Positions 16,715 to 25,646 are shown, counted from the stretch's first letter. The stretch: 32,438 nt of DNA from Streptomyces diastatochromogenes (GCA_001418405.1 LIQL01000090.1:1-32438), one strand, 5' to 3'. Translations and numbers: made by a program. The notes: a model not told the origin generated them from the letters alone.

Positions 16715-18280
16715 TCAGCGCTCGGGGTACCTGCGCGGCGTCCAGACCACCTCCGAGTCGTCCCCGCGCCGGACCCGCCGGGTCTGGGACGAGCCGACGA
16801 GCAGGATGGTGCGCATGTCGACCTGGGCGGGGTCGAGGTCGGTGAGCCGCACGGTGCGGAGCGATTCCTCGGGGCCGCCTATGTCGCGGGCGAGGATGAC
16901 CGGGGTGTCCGGCGCGCGGTGCTCCAGCAGGACGTCCCGGGCCTTCGCCACCTGCCAGGTGCGGCTGCGGGAACCGGGGTTGTAGAGCGCCAGCGCCAGG
17001 TCGGCGGAGGCCGCCGCGCGCAGCCGTTCGGCGATCACCTCCCAGGGCTTGAGGCGATCGGAGAGCGAGAGCACCGCGTAGTCGTGGCCCAAGGGGGCGC
17101 CGGCGCGGGCGGCGGCGGCGTTGGCGGCCGTGACGCCCGGCAGCACGCGCACCGGAACGGAGCGGTAGGGCTCCTCCGACGCCACTTCCAGGACCGCCGT
17201 GGCCATGGCGAAGATGCCGGGGTCGCCGCCGGAGACCACGGCCACCCGGCGGCCGCGGCGGGCCAGGTCCAGGGCGAATTCGGCGCGTTCGGACTCGACC
17301 TTGTTGTCCGAGGGGTGCCGGCGCTGGCCGGGGCGCACCGGGACGCGGTCCAGGTACGTGGTGTAGCCGACGAGGTCGTCGGCGGCGGCGAGGGCGCCGC
17401 GGGACTCCGGGGTGAGCCAGCGCGGGCCGGCCGGGCCGGTGCCGACCACGACCACCTCACCGCGGTCCGCGGCCACCGGATCCGGCTCCTCCGCGGCGGT
17501 GGCGATGCGGCTGGGCACCACCGCGACTGAGAAGTACGGCACGGAGTCGGCATCGATGTCGGAGAACGCGCCGGTGCGCTCCCCGGCCATGGTGGCGCGC
17601 TCGACGTAGCGGGCCTCGGTGAGCCGGCCGGAGCGCTCCAGCGCACGACGGACACCGGGGAAGGTGCGCCCGAGCTTCATCACGACGGCGGAGTCGGTGG
17701 CGCTCAGACGCGCCGTCAGCTCCTCCTCGGGCAGGGTGCCGGGCAGGACGGTCAGCACCTCGTCGGCCTCGGTGAGCGGGGTGCCCAGCCGGGCCGCGGC
17801 GGCACTGATGGAGGTGACGCCGGGGATGACCTCGGTCGGGTAGCGGTGGGCCAGCCGCTTGTGCATGTGCTGGTAGGAGCCGTAGAAGAACGGGTCGCCC
17901 TCGGAGATCACCGCGACGGTGCGGCCGGCGTCCAGGTGGGCCGCGAGGCGCGCCGCCGCCGCTTCGTAGAACTCGTCCAGGGCTCCGCGGTAGCCGCCGG
18001 GATGGTCGGTCGACTCGGTGGTGACCGGATAGACCAGGGCTTCCTCGATGTGGTCCGGGCGGATGTGCTGCGCTGCGATGGAGCGCGCGATCGACCGGCC
18101 GTGCCGGGCGCTGTGGTAGGCCACCACGTCGGCCAGGGCGATGACCTCCACCGCACGCACGGTCATCAGGGACGGGTCGCCGGGGCCGAGGCCGACGCCG
18201 TAGAGGTGGCCGGTGGACCGCTCCGGGGACTGCGCGGCCGCCGGGGCCGTCGTGCCGCTGCTCGCCTGCTGCTCGCTCAC
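16715..18280 (-). CDS. cobIJ: CobIJ fusion: precorrin-2 C20- and precorrin-3B C17-methyltransferase
   Basis: 521 aa fusion of two tetrapyrrole methylases, as commonly found in actinobacteria. The CobI half (about residues 25-255) begins LYGVGLGPGDPSLMT and has ISEGDPFFYGSY. The CobJ half (about 272-521) begins VVVVGTGPAGPRWLTPES and has VVSGGDPGIFAMA and LYNPGSRSR. The GTG start at 18278-18280 has GAGGAAGAG upstream and lies 2 bp after the cobH stop. A much longer frame continues upstream but only as a shadow of cobH and cobG. The CobJ loop has Ala in GPAG where Gly is usual. Confidence 0.92.
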   Translation of the reverse strand: MSEQQASSGTTAPAAAQSPERSTGHLYGVGLGPGDPSLMTVRAVEVIALADVVAYHSARHGRSIARSIAAQHIRPDHIEEALVYPVTTESTDHPGGYRGALDEFYEAAAARLAAHLDAGRTVAVISEGDPFFYGSYQHMHKRLAHRYPTEVIPGVTSISAAAARLGTPLTEADEVLTVLPGTLPEEELTARLSATDSAVVMKLGRTFPGVRRALERSGRLTEARYVERATMAGERTGAFSDIDADSVPYFSVAVVPSRIATAAEEPDPVAADRGEVVVVGTGPAGPRWLTPESRGALAAADDLVGYTTYLDRVPVRPGQRRHPSDNKVESERAEFALDLARRGRRVAVVSGGDPGIFAMATAVLEVASEEPYRSVPVRVLPGVTAANAAAARAGAPLGHDYAVLSLSDRLKPWEVIAERLRAAASADLALALYNPGSRSRTWQVAKARDVLLEHRAPDTPVILARDIGGPEESLRTVRLTDLDPAQVDMRTILLVGSSQTRRVRRGDDSEVVWTPRRYPER

Positions 18281-18282
18281 GC

Positions 18283-18915
18283 CTACTCTTCCTCGCTCGC
18301 CAGGGCGTTGATCGCGGCCGCGGCCATGGCACTGCCGCCGCGCCGCCCGCGCACCACGATGTGATCCAGCTTCGACGGATGGTCGATCAGCGCGTCCTTG
18401 GATTCGGCCGCGCCTATGAAGCCGACCGGGATGCCGAGGACGGCGGCGGGGCGGGGCGCCCCCTCCTCGATCATTTCGAGGAACCGGAAGAGCGCGGTGG
18501 GCGCGTTGCCGAAGGCGACCACTGCGCCCTCCATCCGGTCCCGCCACAGTTCGAGGGCGGCAGCGCTGCGTGTGGTGCCCATCCGCGCGGCGAGCTCCGG
18601 GACCGACGGGTCGCCGAGGGTGCACAGCACCTCGTTGTCCGCCGGCAGCCGCTTGCGGGTCACCCCGCTGGCGACCATCGTGGCGTCGCACAGGATCGGC
18701 GCACCGGCCCGCAGCGCGGCGCGCGCACTGGCCACGACGCCCGGGGTGAAGGCCAGATCGCGGACGAGATCGACCATGCCGCAGGCGTGGATCATCCGGA
18801 CCGCGACCCGGCTGACGTCGGCGGGCAGTGCGGAGAGATCCGCCTCGGCGCGGATGGTGGCGAAGGACTGGCGGTAGATGGCCGCCCCGTCCTTTTCGTA
18901 GTCGAACGCGGTCAC
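18283..18915 (-). CDS. cobH: CobH: precorrin-8X methylmutase
   Basis: 210 aa, standard length. It moves the C11 methyl group to C12 to give hydrogenobyrinate. Conserved segments include [11 protein letters not shown] with the catalytic His region, [25 protein letters not shown], and [16 protein letters not shown]. The GTG start at 18913-18915 overlaps the cobG stop by 4 bp (GTGA), so cobG, cobH and cobIJ form a translationally coupled operon. Confidence 0.93.
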   Translation of the reverse strand: MTAFDYEKDGAAIYRQSFATIRAEADLSALPADVSRVAVRMIHACGMVDLVRDLAFTPGVVASARAALRAGAPILCDATMVASGVTRKRLPADNEVLCTLGDPSVPELAARMGTTRSAAALELWRDRMEGAVVAFGNAPTALFRFLEMIEEGAPRPAAVLGIPVGFIGAAESKDALIDHPSKLDHIVVRGRRGGSAMAAAAINALASEEE

Positions 18916-20420
18916 TGGGGCCTCGGGGTGGTGGGTTGAGGGGTGGAGGGGAGCGGGGCAGCCGGAGGGGCGGCGGATGCGCTCGGCGTTTCACGTGAAA
19001 CGACGCCCGGCCGGGGCGTTTCACGTGAAACGGTGCCCGGCCCGGCTGTTTCACGTGAAACCGGCGGTCGGGCAAGGGACTTGGGAGGCATCGCGGTGGT
19101 CCGATAGCCGTCGGGCGTCGCCAGCACGTCGACCCACGCACCGTGCGGATGGCCGCACCGCCGCTCGCAGCCCGACCAGTGCACGGGCAGCCCGACGGGC
19201 GCACCCGAACCGTCCGCCGGAACCGTTTCGCCCCCGGCGAGCACGCCCGCCGCATCGCTCCGCACGTCGGTCAGGGACTTGGCGCAGCCCGGCAGGCCGG
19301 TGCAGGCGGTGACCCGGCGCCAGGGGGATGCCGGGTCGGTGATCAGGCCGGCGGCGGCGAACTCGCGCAGCCGCCGGTGCGCCGGTGCGGCGGCCAGGCC
19401 GGGGACGATGACACCGCGCCAGGGCGTGAGGCGCAGTTCGCCGTCGCCGTCCGCGGCGGCGGTCGCGGTCAGCAGCCGCCACTGGGCCGCGGTCAGCCGG
19501 CCGAGCGGTGCCAGGACCGCCAGCGCGCGGCGACCGTCGGGCCCGTCGACCGGGCCGGGGGCGGTGGCATCGGCGTAGTGCGCGGCCGACCCTGGGACGG
19601 GGGCGGCCGGATGTTCCACGTGCTCCGCGGCGATGCCCGCGGCCCGCAGCGCACGCTGCACCTCCTGGGCGGTCAGCGGTCCTGCGGTGGGGAGCTCACG
19701 GACGCGCCAGGCGCCGCTGCCGCGCTCCGCGGCGGCGGCCAGGAAGACCTCGGCGGCCATCAGGGCCGCCCGCGGGGCGTCGTCCGCCGCGATCCGCAGT
19801 GCCGCCCGGTCGTCGCCGACCCGGAGCAGCGCTCCCCACCCGGACGCGGCGCCCGGCGCGTACCCGGCGGCCGGTGGGTCCTGTCGACCGGATTCTGCGA
19901 GCAAGGTCACATCGCCGCCCAGGCCGGCCACGTCGCCCCGACCGTCGTCGACGACGAACAGGAAGCGGCCCGAAAGTCCTGTCGCGGCATCGCTCGCACA
20001 CAGCAGCGCGTCCAGGCTCCGGGCCCACAACCGCACGTCGGAGGGGGTGTGCCGGTCCAGTCCGGCCAGCGGCGAGGCCAGTACGTTGCGGATCCGCTCA
20101 TGGCGTACGGACGGCAGCAGCCCGGCGTCGGCGAGGAGGTCGGCGAGGTGCCGGCCGCCGTCGTCGGGCAGGCCACGCAGTTCGACGTTGCCGCGGGAGG
20201 TGAGCGAGAGGTGCCCGTCGCCGAGGCGTTCCGCGGCGTCCGCCAGGGCGGTGGCCTGGCGGACCGTCAAGTCCCCTGCGGGGAGCCGCACTCGGGCCAG
20301 GTTCCCGTCGGCGGCGGAGTGCAGCCGCAGCGCTCCCGGGCAGGCGTCGCCGCGGTCCCGAACGGGTGGTTCGGCCCGGTCGGGGCGTGGTGCGGGGGAG
20401 GGCGGCATGGCGGCGAGCAT
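18912..20420 (-). CDS. cobG: CobG: precorrin-3B synthase (siroheme/Fe-S family) with a repeat tail
   Basis: About 502 aa of the nitrite/sulfite-reductase-like family; it converts precorrin-3A to precorrin-3B using oxygen. [10 protein letters not shown] and the Cys motifs [10 protein letters not shown] and [12 protein letters not shown] fit a 4Fe-4S/siroheme-type centre. The domain ends near residue 450. The last 50 or so residues are a low-complexity tail with three VSRET repeats encoded by three parS-like sites, then Ala/Pro/Thr-rich sequence. Two starts are possible, at 20420 and 20408; neither has a strong ribosome binding site. This is the first gene of the cobG-cobH-cobIJ operon and diverges from cobN. 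Confidence 0.88.
   Translation of the reverse strand: MLAAMPPSPAPRPDRAEPPVRDRGDACPGALRLHSAADGNLARVRLPAGDLTVRQATALADAAERLGDGHLSLTSRGNVELRGLPDDGGRHLADLLADAGLLPSVRHERIRNVLASPLAGLDRHTPSDVRLWARSLDALLCASDAATGLSGRFLFVVDDGRGDVAGLGGDVTLLAESGRQDPPAAGYAPGAASGWGALLRVGDDRAALRIAADDAPRAALMAAEVFLAAAAERGSGAWRVRELPTAGPLTAQEVQRALRAAGIAAEHVEHPAAPVPGSAAHYADATAPGPVDGPDGRRALAVLAPLGRLTAAQWRLLTATAAADGDGELRLTPWRGVIVPGLAAAPAHRRLREFAAAGLITDPASPWRRVTACTGLPGCAKSLTDVRSDAAGVLAGGETVPADGSGAPVGLPVHWSGCERRCGHPHGAWVDVLATPDGYRTTAMPPKSLARPPVSRETAGPGTVSRETPRPGVVSRETPSASAAPPAAPLPSTPQPTTPRPQ
18988..19061. repeat. Triple parS-like array with 30-bp period inside cobG
   Basis: Three perfect GTTTCACGTGAAAC copies at 18988-19001, 19018-19031 and 19048-19061. 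The two 16-bp spacers agree at 11 of 16 positions and share GCCCGGCC, so the unit probably arose by tandem duplication. The array is in frame with cobG, each copy coding VSRET in a 10-residue repeat. It lies outside the recognisable catalytic domain. Confidence 0.88.
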
Positions 20421-20508
20421 ACCTACGTCGGTTTCGCCCGGAACCGTGGCGAGGGGGGCGTGGAGGGCGGCTCCGAAAGGCCCGCTCCCGCGGTGCGGCC
20501 GCAGCCCT

Positions 20509-20514
20509 TACTAT
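20509..20514 (+). promoter_or_regulatory. Candidate -10 element for the cobN leader
   Basis: TACTAT fits TANNNT and lies just before the riboswitch aptamer, so transcription would start at about 20520 with the aptamer at the 5' end. No good -35 hexamer is visible in the G/C-rich DNA upstream. Confidence 0.4.
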
Positions 20515-20517
20515 GCA

Positions 20518-20650
20518 GGTCGGCGGGTCGGCTGACCCGCCGGACGCCAGCGACGGCGCCAAGGGAGGAAGCCCGGTGAGAATCCGGCGCGGTCCCGCCA
20601 CTGTGAACCCGGCCACCGCCGGGTGAGCCAGGAACTCCCGCCGTCCATAC
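20518..20650 (+). promoter_or_regulatory. Cobalamin riboswitch
   Basis: The conserved core is easily recognised: GCCAGCGACGG, then GGAAGCCCGGTGAGAATCC and the B12-box segment CGGTCCCGCCACTGTGA (20590-20606), a CCCGGC/GCCGGG helix, and GAGCCAGGAACTC (20625-20637). An upstream hairpin with 8-bp arms GGCGGGTC/GACCCGCC (20522-20541) is a peripheral helix. The cobN ribosome binding site GAGGAAGG follows about 25 nt after the aptamer, so control by masking of that site on adenosylcobalamin binding is likely. No strong intrinsic terminator is obvious. Confidence 0.93.
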
Positions 20651-20690
20651 GACCACCCGGGGCGTGGACACCCCGAGGAAGGGCTGCGCC

Positions 20691-23600
20691 GTGATCCTGC
20701 TGCTGTCGACGTCCGACACCGATCTGCTCAGCGCCCGGGCGGCCACGGGTCCCGTGCCGTACCGGCTCGCCAACCCCGCCCGCCTCGACGTCGCCGAACT
20801 CCCCGGACTCCTCGAGGGCACCGACCTCGTCGTCGTCCGGCTGCTCGGCGGCATCCGCGCCTGGCAGGACGGCCTGGACGTGCTGCTGGCCGCGGGCCAG
20901 CACCGCCCGGTCGTCGTGCTCACCGGCGAACAGGCCCCCGACGCCCAGCTCATGGAGGCGTCCACGGTCCCGGTCGGCATCGCGGCCGAGGCGCACGCCT
21001 ACCTCGCGCACGGCGGTCCGGCCAACCTCTCCCAGCTGGCCTGCTTCCTCAGCGACACCGTTCTGCTCAGCGGCCACGGCTTCGAGCCGCCCGCGGCCGC
21101 CCCGTCCTGGGGCCCGCTGGAGCGTCCGGCGTCGGAGGCGACCGGCCCGACCGTGGGGGTGCTCTACTACCGCGCCCATCACATGAGCGGCAACACCCGC
21201 TTCATCCACGACCTGTGCGACCAGGTCGAGCGGGCCGGCGGTCGCCCGCTGCCGCTGTACGTCGCCTCGCTGCGGGCCCCCGAGCCGGAGCTGATCGAGG
21301 AGCTGCGCGCCGCCGACGTCATCGTCACCACCGTGCTGGCCGCGGGCGGCACCAAGCCCGCCGAAGCCTCCGCGGGCGGCGACGACGAGTCCTGGGACGC
21401 CGGCGCGCTGACCGCCCTGGACGTGCCGATCCTGCAGGCGCTCTGCCTGACCGGCGCGCGCGCCGCCTGGGAGGAGAACGACGAGGGCCTCTCCCCGCTC
21501 GATGCCGCCTCGCAGATCGCCGTGCCGGAGTTCGACGGGCGCCTGATCACCGTGCCGTTCTCGTTCAAGGAGATCGACGAGGACGGGCTGCCGGTGTACG
21601 TCGCCGACGCCGAGCGGGCCGCCCGGGTCGCCGGGATCGCCGTCCGGCACGCCCGGCTGCGCCACATCCCGGCCGCCGAGAAGCGGCTGGCGCTGGTGCT
21701 GTCGGCGTACCCCACCAAGCACTCCCGGATCGGCAACGCGGTCGGTCTGGACACCCCGGCGAGCGCCGTCGCGCTGCTGCGCCGCCTGAAGGCCGAGGGC
21801 TACGACTTCGGTACCGAGCCGGTACCCGGCCTGGCGTCCGGCGACGGCGACGAGCTGATCTACGCCCTCATCGAGGCCGGCGGCCACGACCAGGAGTGGC
21901 TGACCGAGGAGCAGTTGGCCCGCAATCCGGTCCGCATCCCGGCCGCCGAATACCGCCGCTGGTACGGCACGCTGCCGCAGGAGCTGCGGGAGTCCGTGGA
22001 GGAGCACTGGGGCCCGCCGCCGGGCGAGATGTTCCTCGACCGCAGCCGCAACCCCGAGGGCGACATCGTGCTGGCCGCGCTGCGCCGCGGGAACCTGCTG
22101 ATACTGATCCAGCCGCCGCGCGGCTTCGGCGAGAACCCGATCGCGATCTACCACGACCCCGATCTGCCGCCCTCGCACCACTACTTGGCGGCCTACCGCT
22201 GGATCGCCACCCCCACCGCCGACGGCGGGTTCGGCGCCGACGCCATGGTCCACCTCGGCAAGCACGGCAACCTGGAGTGGCTGCCCGGCAAGAACGCCGG
22301 CCTCTCCGCCGCCTGCGGTCCGGACGCGGCGCTCGGCGACCTGCCGCTCGTCTACCCGTTCCTGGTCAACGACCCGGGCGAGGGCACCCAGGCCAAGCGC
22401 CGGGTGCACGCCACGCTCGTCGACCACCTCGTGCCGCCGATGGCCCGCGCGGACTCCTACGGTGACATCGCCCGGCTTGAGCAACTGCTCGACGAGTACG
22501 CCGCGATCTCCTCGATGGACCCGGCCAAGCTGCCCGCGATCCGCGCGCAGATCTGGACTCTGATCCAGGCCGCCAAGCTCGACCACGACCTGGGCCTGGA
22601 GGCACGTCCGGACGACGACGGCTTCGACGACTTCCTGCTGCACGTCGACGGCTGGCTCTGCGAGGTGAAGGACGCGCAGATCCGCGACGGCCTGCACGTC
22701 CTGGGCGCCGCCCCGGTCGGCGAGGCCCGGGTCAACCTCGTGCTGGCGATCCTGCGCGCCCGGCAGATCTGGGGTGGCACCTCCGCGCTGCCCGGGCTGC
22801 GCGAGGCGCTGGGCCTGGACGAGTCGGCCGCGACCCGCACCGCCGCCGACGAAGCCGAGGCGGTCGCCCGCGGACTGGTCCAGGCCATGGAGGACGCGGA
22901 GTGGGACCCGGCCGCGGTGGCCCGGGTCGCCGAGGGGCACCCGACCGCGGTCGCGGACGTCCTCGACTTCGCCGCCCGGCAGGTCGTCCCGCGGCTGGCC
23001 GGCACCACGGCCGAGGTCGACCACGCGGTGCACGCCCTGAACGGCGGGTTCGTCCCGGCCGGCCCGTCCGGCTCGCCGCTGCGCGGCCTGGTCAACGTCC
23101 TGCCGACCGGCCGCAACTTCTACTCCGTGGACCCCAAGGCCGTCCCGTCGCGGCTGGCCTGGGAGACCGGGCAGGCGCTCGCCGACTCGCTGCTGACCCG
23201 CTACCGCGAGGACAACGGTGACTGGCCGGAGTCGGTCGGCCTGTCCCTGTGGGGCACCAGCGCGATGCGCACCTCCGGCGACGACGTGGCGGAGGCGCTC
23301 GCGCTGCTGGGTGTCCGCCCCGTCTGGGACGACGCCTCGCGCCGGGTGACCGGTCTGGAGGCCGTCGAACCCGACGAGCTGGGCCGCCCCCGGATCGACG
23401 TCACCCTGCGCATCAGCGGTTTCTTCCGGGACGCGTTCCCGCACGTCATCGGCCTGCTCGACGACGCGGTGCGGCTCGCCGCCGGCCTCGAGGAGCCCGC
23501 CGACCGCAACTTCGTCCGGGCCCACGCCCAGGCGGACCTCGCCGCACACGGCGACGAACGCCGGGCCACCACCCGGATCTTCGGCTCCCGTCCCGGCACG

Positions 23601-24293
23601 TACGGCGCGGGCCTGCTCCAGCTCATCGACTCCCGCGACTGGCGCACCGACGCCGACCTCGCCGAGGTCTACACCGTCTGGGGCGGCTACGCCTACGGGC
23701 GCGGGCTGGAGGGCCGTCCCGCCCGGGAGGAGATGGAGACGGCGTACAAGCGCATCGCGGTGGCCGCCAAGAACACCGACACCCGCGAGCACGACATCGC
23801 CGACTCCGACGACTACTTCCAGTACCACGGCGGAATGGTCGCCACCGTCAAGGCGCTCAAGGGCAAGGCGCCCGAGGCGTACATCGGCGACTCGACCCGC
23901 CCCGAGACGGTCCGCACCAGGACGCTGGTGGAGGAGACCTCCCGGGTCTTCCGGGCCCGGGTCGTCAACCCCCGCTGGATCGAGGCGATGCGCCGCCACG
24001 GCTACAAGGGCGCCTTCGAACTCGCCGCCACCGTGGACTACTTGTTCGGCTACGACGCCACGACCGGGGTCGTCGCCGACTGGATGTACGACAAGCTCGC
24101 CCAGACCTACGTCCTGGACCCGGAGAACCGCGCGTTCCTCCAGGAGGCGAACCCCTGGGCGCTGCACGGAATCGCCGAGCGCCTCCTGGAGGCCGAGTCC
24201 CGCGGCATGTGGGAGAAGCCGGACGCGGAGACGCTGGCGGCGCTGCGCGAGGCGTTCCTGGAGACCGAGGGCGAGCTGGAGGGCGAGGACTGA
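20691..24293 (+). CDS. cobN: CobN: cobaltochelatase large subunit
   Basis: 1200 aa, typical for CobN. It inserts Co2+ into hydrogenobyrinate a,c-diamide with ATP-hydrolysing partner subunits (CobS/CobT or ChlI/D-like), which are not in this window. Family segments include YYRAHHMSGNTRFIHDL, SAYPTKHSRIGNAVGLD, MVHLGKHGNLEWLPGK, GGFVPAGPSGSP and LPTGRNFYSVDPKA-like sequence. The GTG at 20691 (ILLLSTSDTDLLSAR) is preceded by GAGGAAGG at 8-nt spacing. An in-frame GTG at 20664 is less likely because it lies before this ribosome binding site. A cobalamin riboswitch precedes the gene. It ends at a hairpin carrying a parS-like site. Confidence 0.95.
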   Translation: MILLLSTSDTDLLSARAATGPVPYRLANPARLDVAELPGLLEGTDLVVVRLLGGIRAWQDGLDVLLAAGQHRPVVVLTGEQAPDAQLMEASTVPVGIAAEAHAYLAHGGPANLSQLACFLSDTVLLSGHGFEPPAAAPSWGPLERPASEATGPTVGVLYYRAHHMSGNTRFIHDLCDQVERAGGRPLPLYVASLRAPEPELIEELRAADVIVTTVLAAGGTKPAEASAGGDDESWDAGALTALDVPILQALCLTGARAAWEENDEGLSPLDAASQIAVPEFDGRLITVPFSFKEIDEDGLPVYVADAERAARVAGIAVRHARLRHIPAAEKRLALVLSAYPTKHSRIGNAVGLDTPASAVALLRRLKAEGYDFGTEPVPGLASGDGDELIYALIEAGGHDQEWLTEEQLARNPVRIPAAEYRRWYGTLPQELRESVEEHWGPPPGEMFLDRSRNPEGDIVLAALRRGNLLILIQPPRGFGENPIAIYHDPDLPPSHHYLAAYRWIATPTADGGFGADAMVHLGKHGNLEWLPGKNAGLSAACGPDAALGDLPLVYPFLVNDPGEGTQAKRRVHATLVDHLVPPMARADSYGDIARLEQLLDEYAAISSMDPAKLPAIRAQIWTLIQAAKLDHDLGLEARPDDDGFDDFLLHVDGWLCEVKDAQIRDGLHVLGAAPVGEARVNLVLAILRARQIWGGTSALPGLREALGLDESAATRTAADEAEAVARGLVQAMEDAEWDPAAVARVAEGHPTAVADVLDFAARQVVPRLAGTTAEVDHAVHALNGGFVPAGPSGSPLRGLVNVLPTGRNFYSVDPKAVPSRLAWETGQALADSLLTRYREDNGDWPESVGLSLWGTSAMRTSGDDVAEALALLGVRPVWDDASRRVTGLEAVEPDELGRPRIDVTLRISGFFRDAFPHVIGLLDDAVRLAAGLEEPADRNFVRAHAQADLAAHGDERRATTRIFGSRPGTYGAGLLQLIDSRDWRTDADLAEVYTVWGGYAYGRGLEGRPAREEMETAYKRIAVAAKNTDTREHDIADSDDYFQYHGGMVATVKALKGKAPEAYIGDSTRPETVRTRTLVEETSRVFRARVVNPRWIEAMRRHGYKGAFELAATVDYLFGYDATTGVVADWMYDKLAQTYVLDPENRAFLQEANPWALHGIAERLLEAESRGMWEKPDAETLAALREAFLETEGELEGED

Positions 24294-24313
24294 CGGCTCG
24301 GGGGCGTGACGGA

Positions 24314-24343
24314 GGGGCGGTGTTTCACGTGAAACACCGCCCC
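24314..24343. terminator. Perfect 30-bp palindrome centred on a parS-like site
   Basis: GTTTCACGTGAAAC (24322-24335) is extended on both sides by GGGGCGGT and ACCGCCCC, giving 15 matched pairs without a mismatch. It lies between the convergent stops of cobN (24293) and the MFS gene (24375). The RNA from either strand can fold into a stable hairpin, so a bidirectional terminator is likely, combined with a possible ParB site. Confidence 0.8.
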
Positions 24344-24374
24344 GGCCTCCCTCCGCTCCGCGGAGGCCCTCCCC

Positions 24375-25646
24375 TCAACCCACCGGCCACGCAGGCCGCT
24401 TGGCGAAGTGCAGCCACGCGACCAGGGCCACCAGGACCGCGGTCGCCCCGCCCAGCACCATCACCACCGCGGGGGACGTGCGGTCCACCACCATCCCGCC
24501 GGCCAGCGCGCCGAGCGACAGCGTCGCCTGGAACGACGCGGTGAACAGCACCGAGGCCGCCTCGGGCGCCCCGGGCGCCGCCTTGGCGAACCAGGTCTGC
24601 GAGGCGACCGGCACCGCGCCGTACGCGACGCCCCAGACCACCAGCAGGGCCAGCGCACCGACCGGTTCCCGACCGAGGACCGGTAGCAGCAGCGTGGCCA
24701 GGGCCAGGAGCGCGGCCGCGGTCCCGAAGACGGTGCGCGGACGCCGGGCCACCACGGCACCGCCGGCGAAGTTCCCCACGACCCCGGCGACGCCGTAGAC
24801 CAGCAGGAACAGCGTCACCGTCGCGGCGGTGGCCAGATGCGTGGTCCGTTCCAGGAACGGCGTCACGTAGGTGTACGCGCCGAAGTGCGCCAGCACGACC
24901 AGGAACGTCATCAGCAGCGCGAACCGGGTGTGCCCCCCGCGCAGCGTGGCGCGCAGCAACGCGGGGCTGGTGGCCCGCACCGCCGGCAGCGGCGGCAGCA
25001 CCAGGGCGGTCAACACCCACACCCCCACCGCCAGTCCGCCGACCGCGGCGCAGGCGGTCCGCCAGCCGGCCAGATCGCCGAGGAAGGTTCCGGCGGGCAC
25101 CCCGATCACCGAGCCCAGCGGCACCGCGGAGAAGATCACGGCGGTGGCCCGGCCCGCCGACGCCGCCGGTACCAGTCGCTCGGCGAGCCCGACCCCGATC
25201 GACCAGAACCCGCCGATGACCACGCCGACCAGGACCCGGGACAGCAGCACCAGCCAGTAGACCGGAGCGGCCGCGGCCGTGAAGTTCGCCAGGGCCAGCA
25301 GGGCGACGAGGCCACAGAGCATCAGCCGCCGGTCGAACCGGGCGGTCGCCACCGTCACCGTCGGCGCCGCGCAGGCGGCGAGGAACCCGGGAAGCGTCAT
25401 CATCAGCCCCGCGGTGCCGTCGGAGACGCCGAAGTCCGCCCCGATCCGGGTCAGCAGGCCGATCGGCAGGATCTCGGTGGTGACGATGGTGAAGATGCCG
25501 AGGGTCACCGCCAGCACGGCGAGCCGGCCCTTGAGCGGCGCCCGACCGGCCGGCGCCGGGGGTGCCGGGCTCCCGGAGTCCGGTGCGGCCGTGGTCCGGT
25601 GCGGGCGTCGGGCGGGGGCGGTGCGGGAGCTGCCGGTGGTCGTCAT
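24375..25646 (-). CDS. MFS transporter, DHA1-type (AraJ/YdhP-like) efflux protein
   Basis: 423 aa with about 12 hydrophobic segments after a polar, Pro-rich N-terminal stretch of about 40 residues. Helix 1 is followed by TEILPIGLLTRIGADFGVSDG, typical of the AraJ/drug-efflux branch. LLSRVLVGVVIGGFWSIG is the motif-C-like region and RFDRRLM lies in the 2-3 loop. It probably exports a small molecule by proton antiport; the substrate cannot be told. AGGACGG upstream supports the ATG at 25644-25646. It is not an evident part of cobalamin metabolism. Confidence 0.85.
   Translation of the reverse strand: MTTTGSSRTAPARRPHRTTAAPDSGSPAPPAPAGRAPLKGRLAVLAVTLGIFTIVTTEILPIGLLTRIGADFGVSDGTAGLMMTLPGFLAACAAPTVTVATARFDRRLMLCGLVALLALANFTAAAAPVYWLVLLSRVLVGVVIGGFWSIGVGLAERLVPAASAGRATAVIFSAVPLGSVIGVPAGTFLGDLAGWRTACAAVGGLAVGVWVLTALVLPPLPAVRATSPALLRATLRGGHTRFALLMTFLVVLAHFGAYTYVTPFLERTTHLATAATVTLFLLVYGVAGVVGNFAGGAVVARRPRTVFGTAAALLALATLLLPVLGREPVGALALLVVWGVAYGAVPVASQTWFAKAAPGAPEAASVLFTASFQATLSLGALAGGMVVDRTSPAVVMVLGGATAVLVALVAWLHFAKRPAWPVG

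Noticed and set aside
18988..19061. Short CRISPR array
   Set aside because: The repeat is a 14-bp perfect palindrome with only three units and related 16-bp spacers, lies in a coding frame, and no cas gene is present.
16715..19255. 846-aa version of CobIJ
   Set aside because: The first 320 or so residues are a frame-shifted reading of cobG and cobH; the GTG at 18280 with its ribosome binding site is the real start.
20511..24167. 1218-aa open frame opposite cobN
   Set aside because: It is the antisense shadow of the cobN codon bias; its sequence is low-complexity Val/Gly/Asp/Arg and it crosses the riboswitch.
673..24335. Claim that the window contains oriC
   Set aside because: No dnaA, dnaN, parAB or DnaA-box cluster is seen; parS-like sites alone do not prove the origin.
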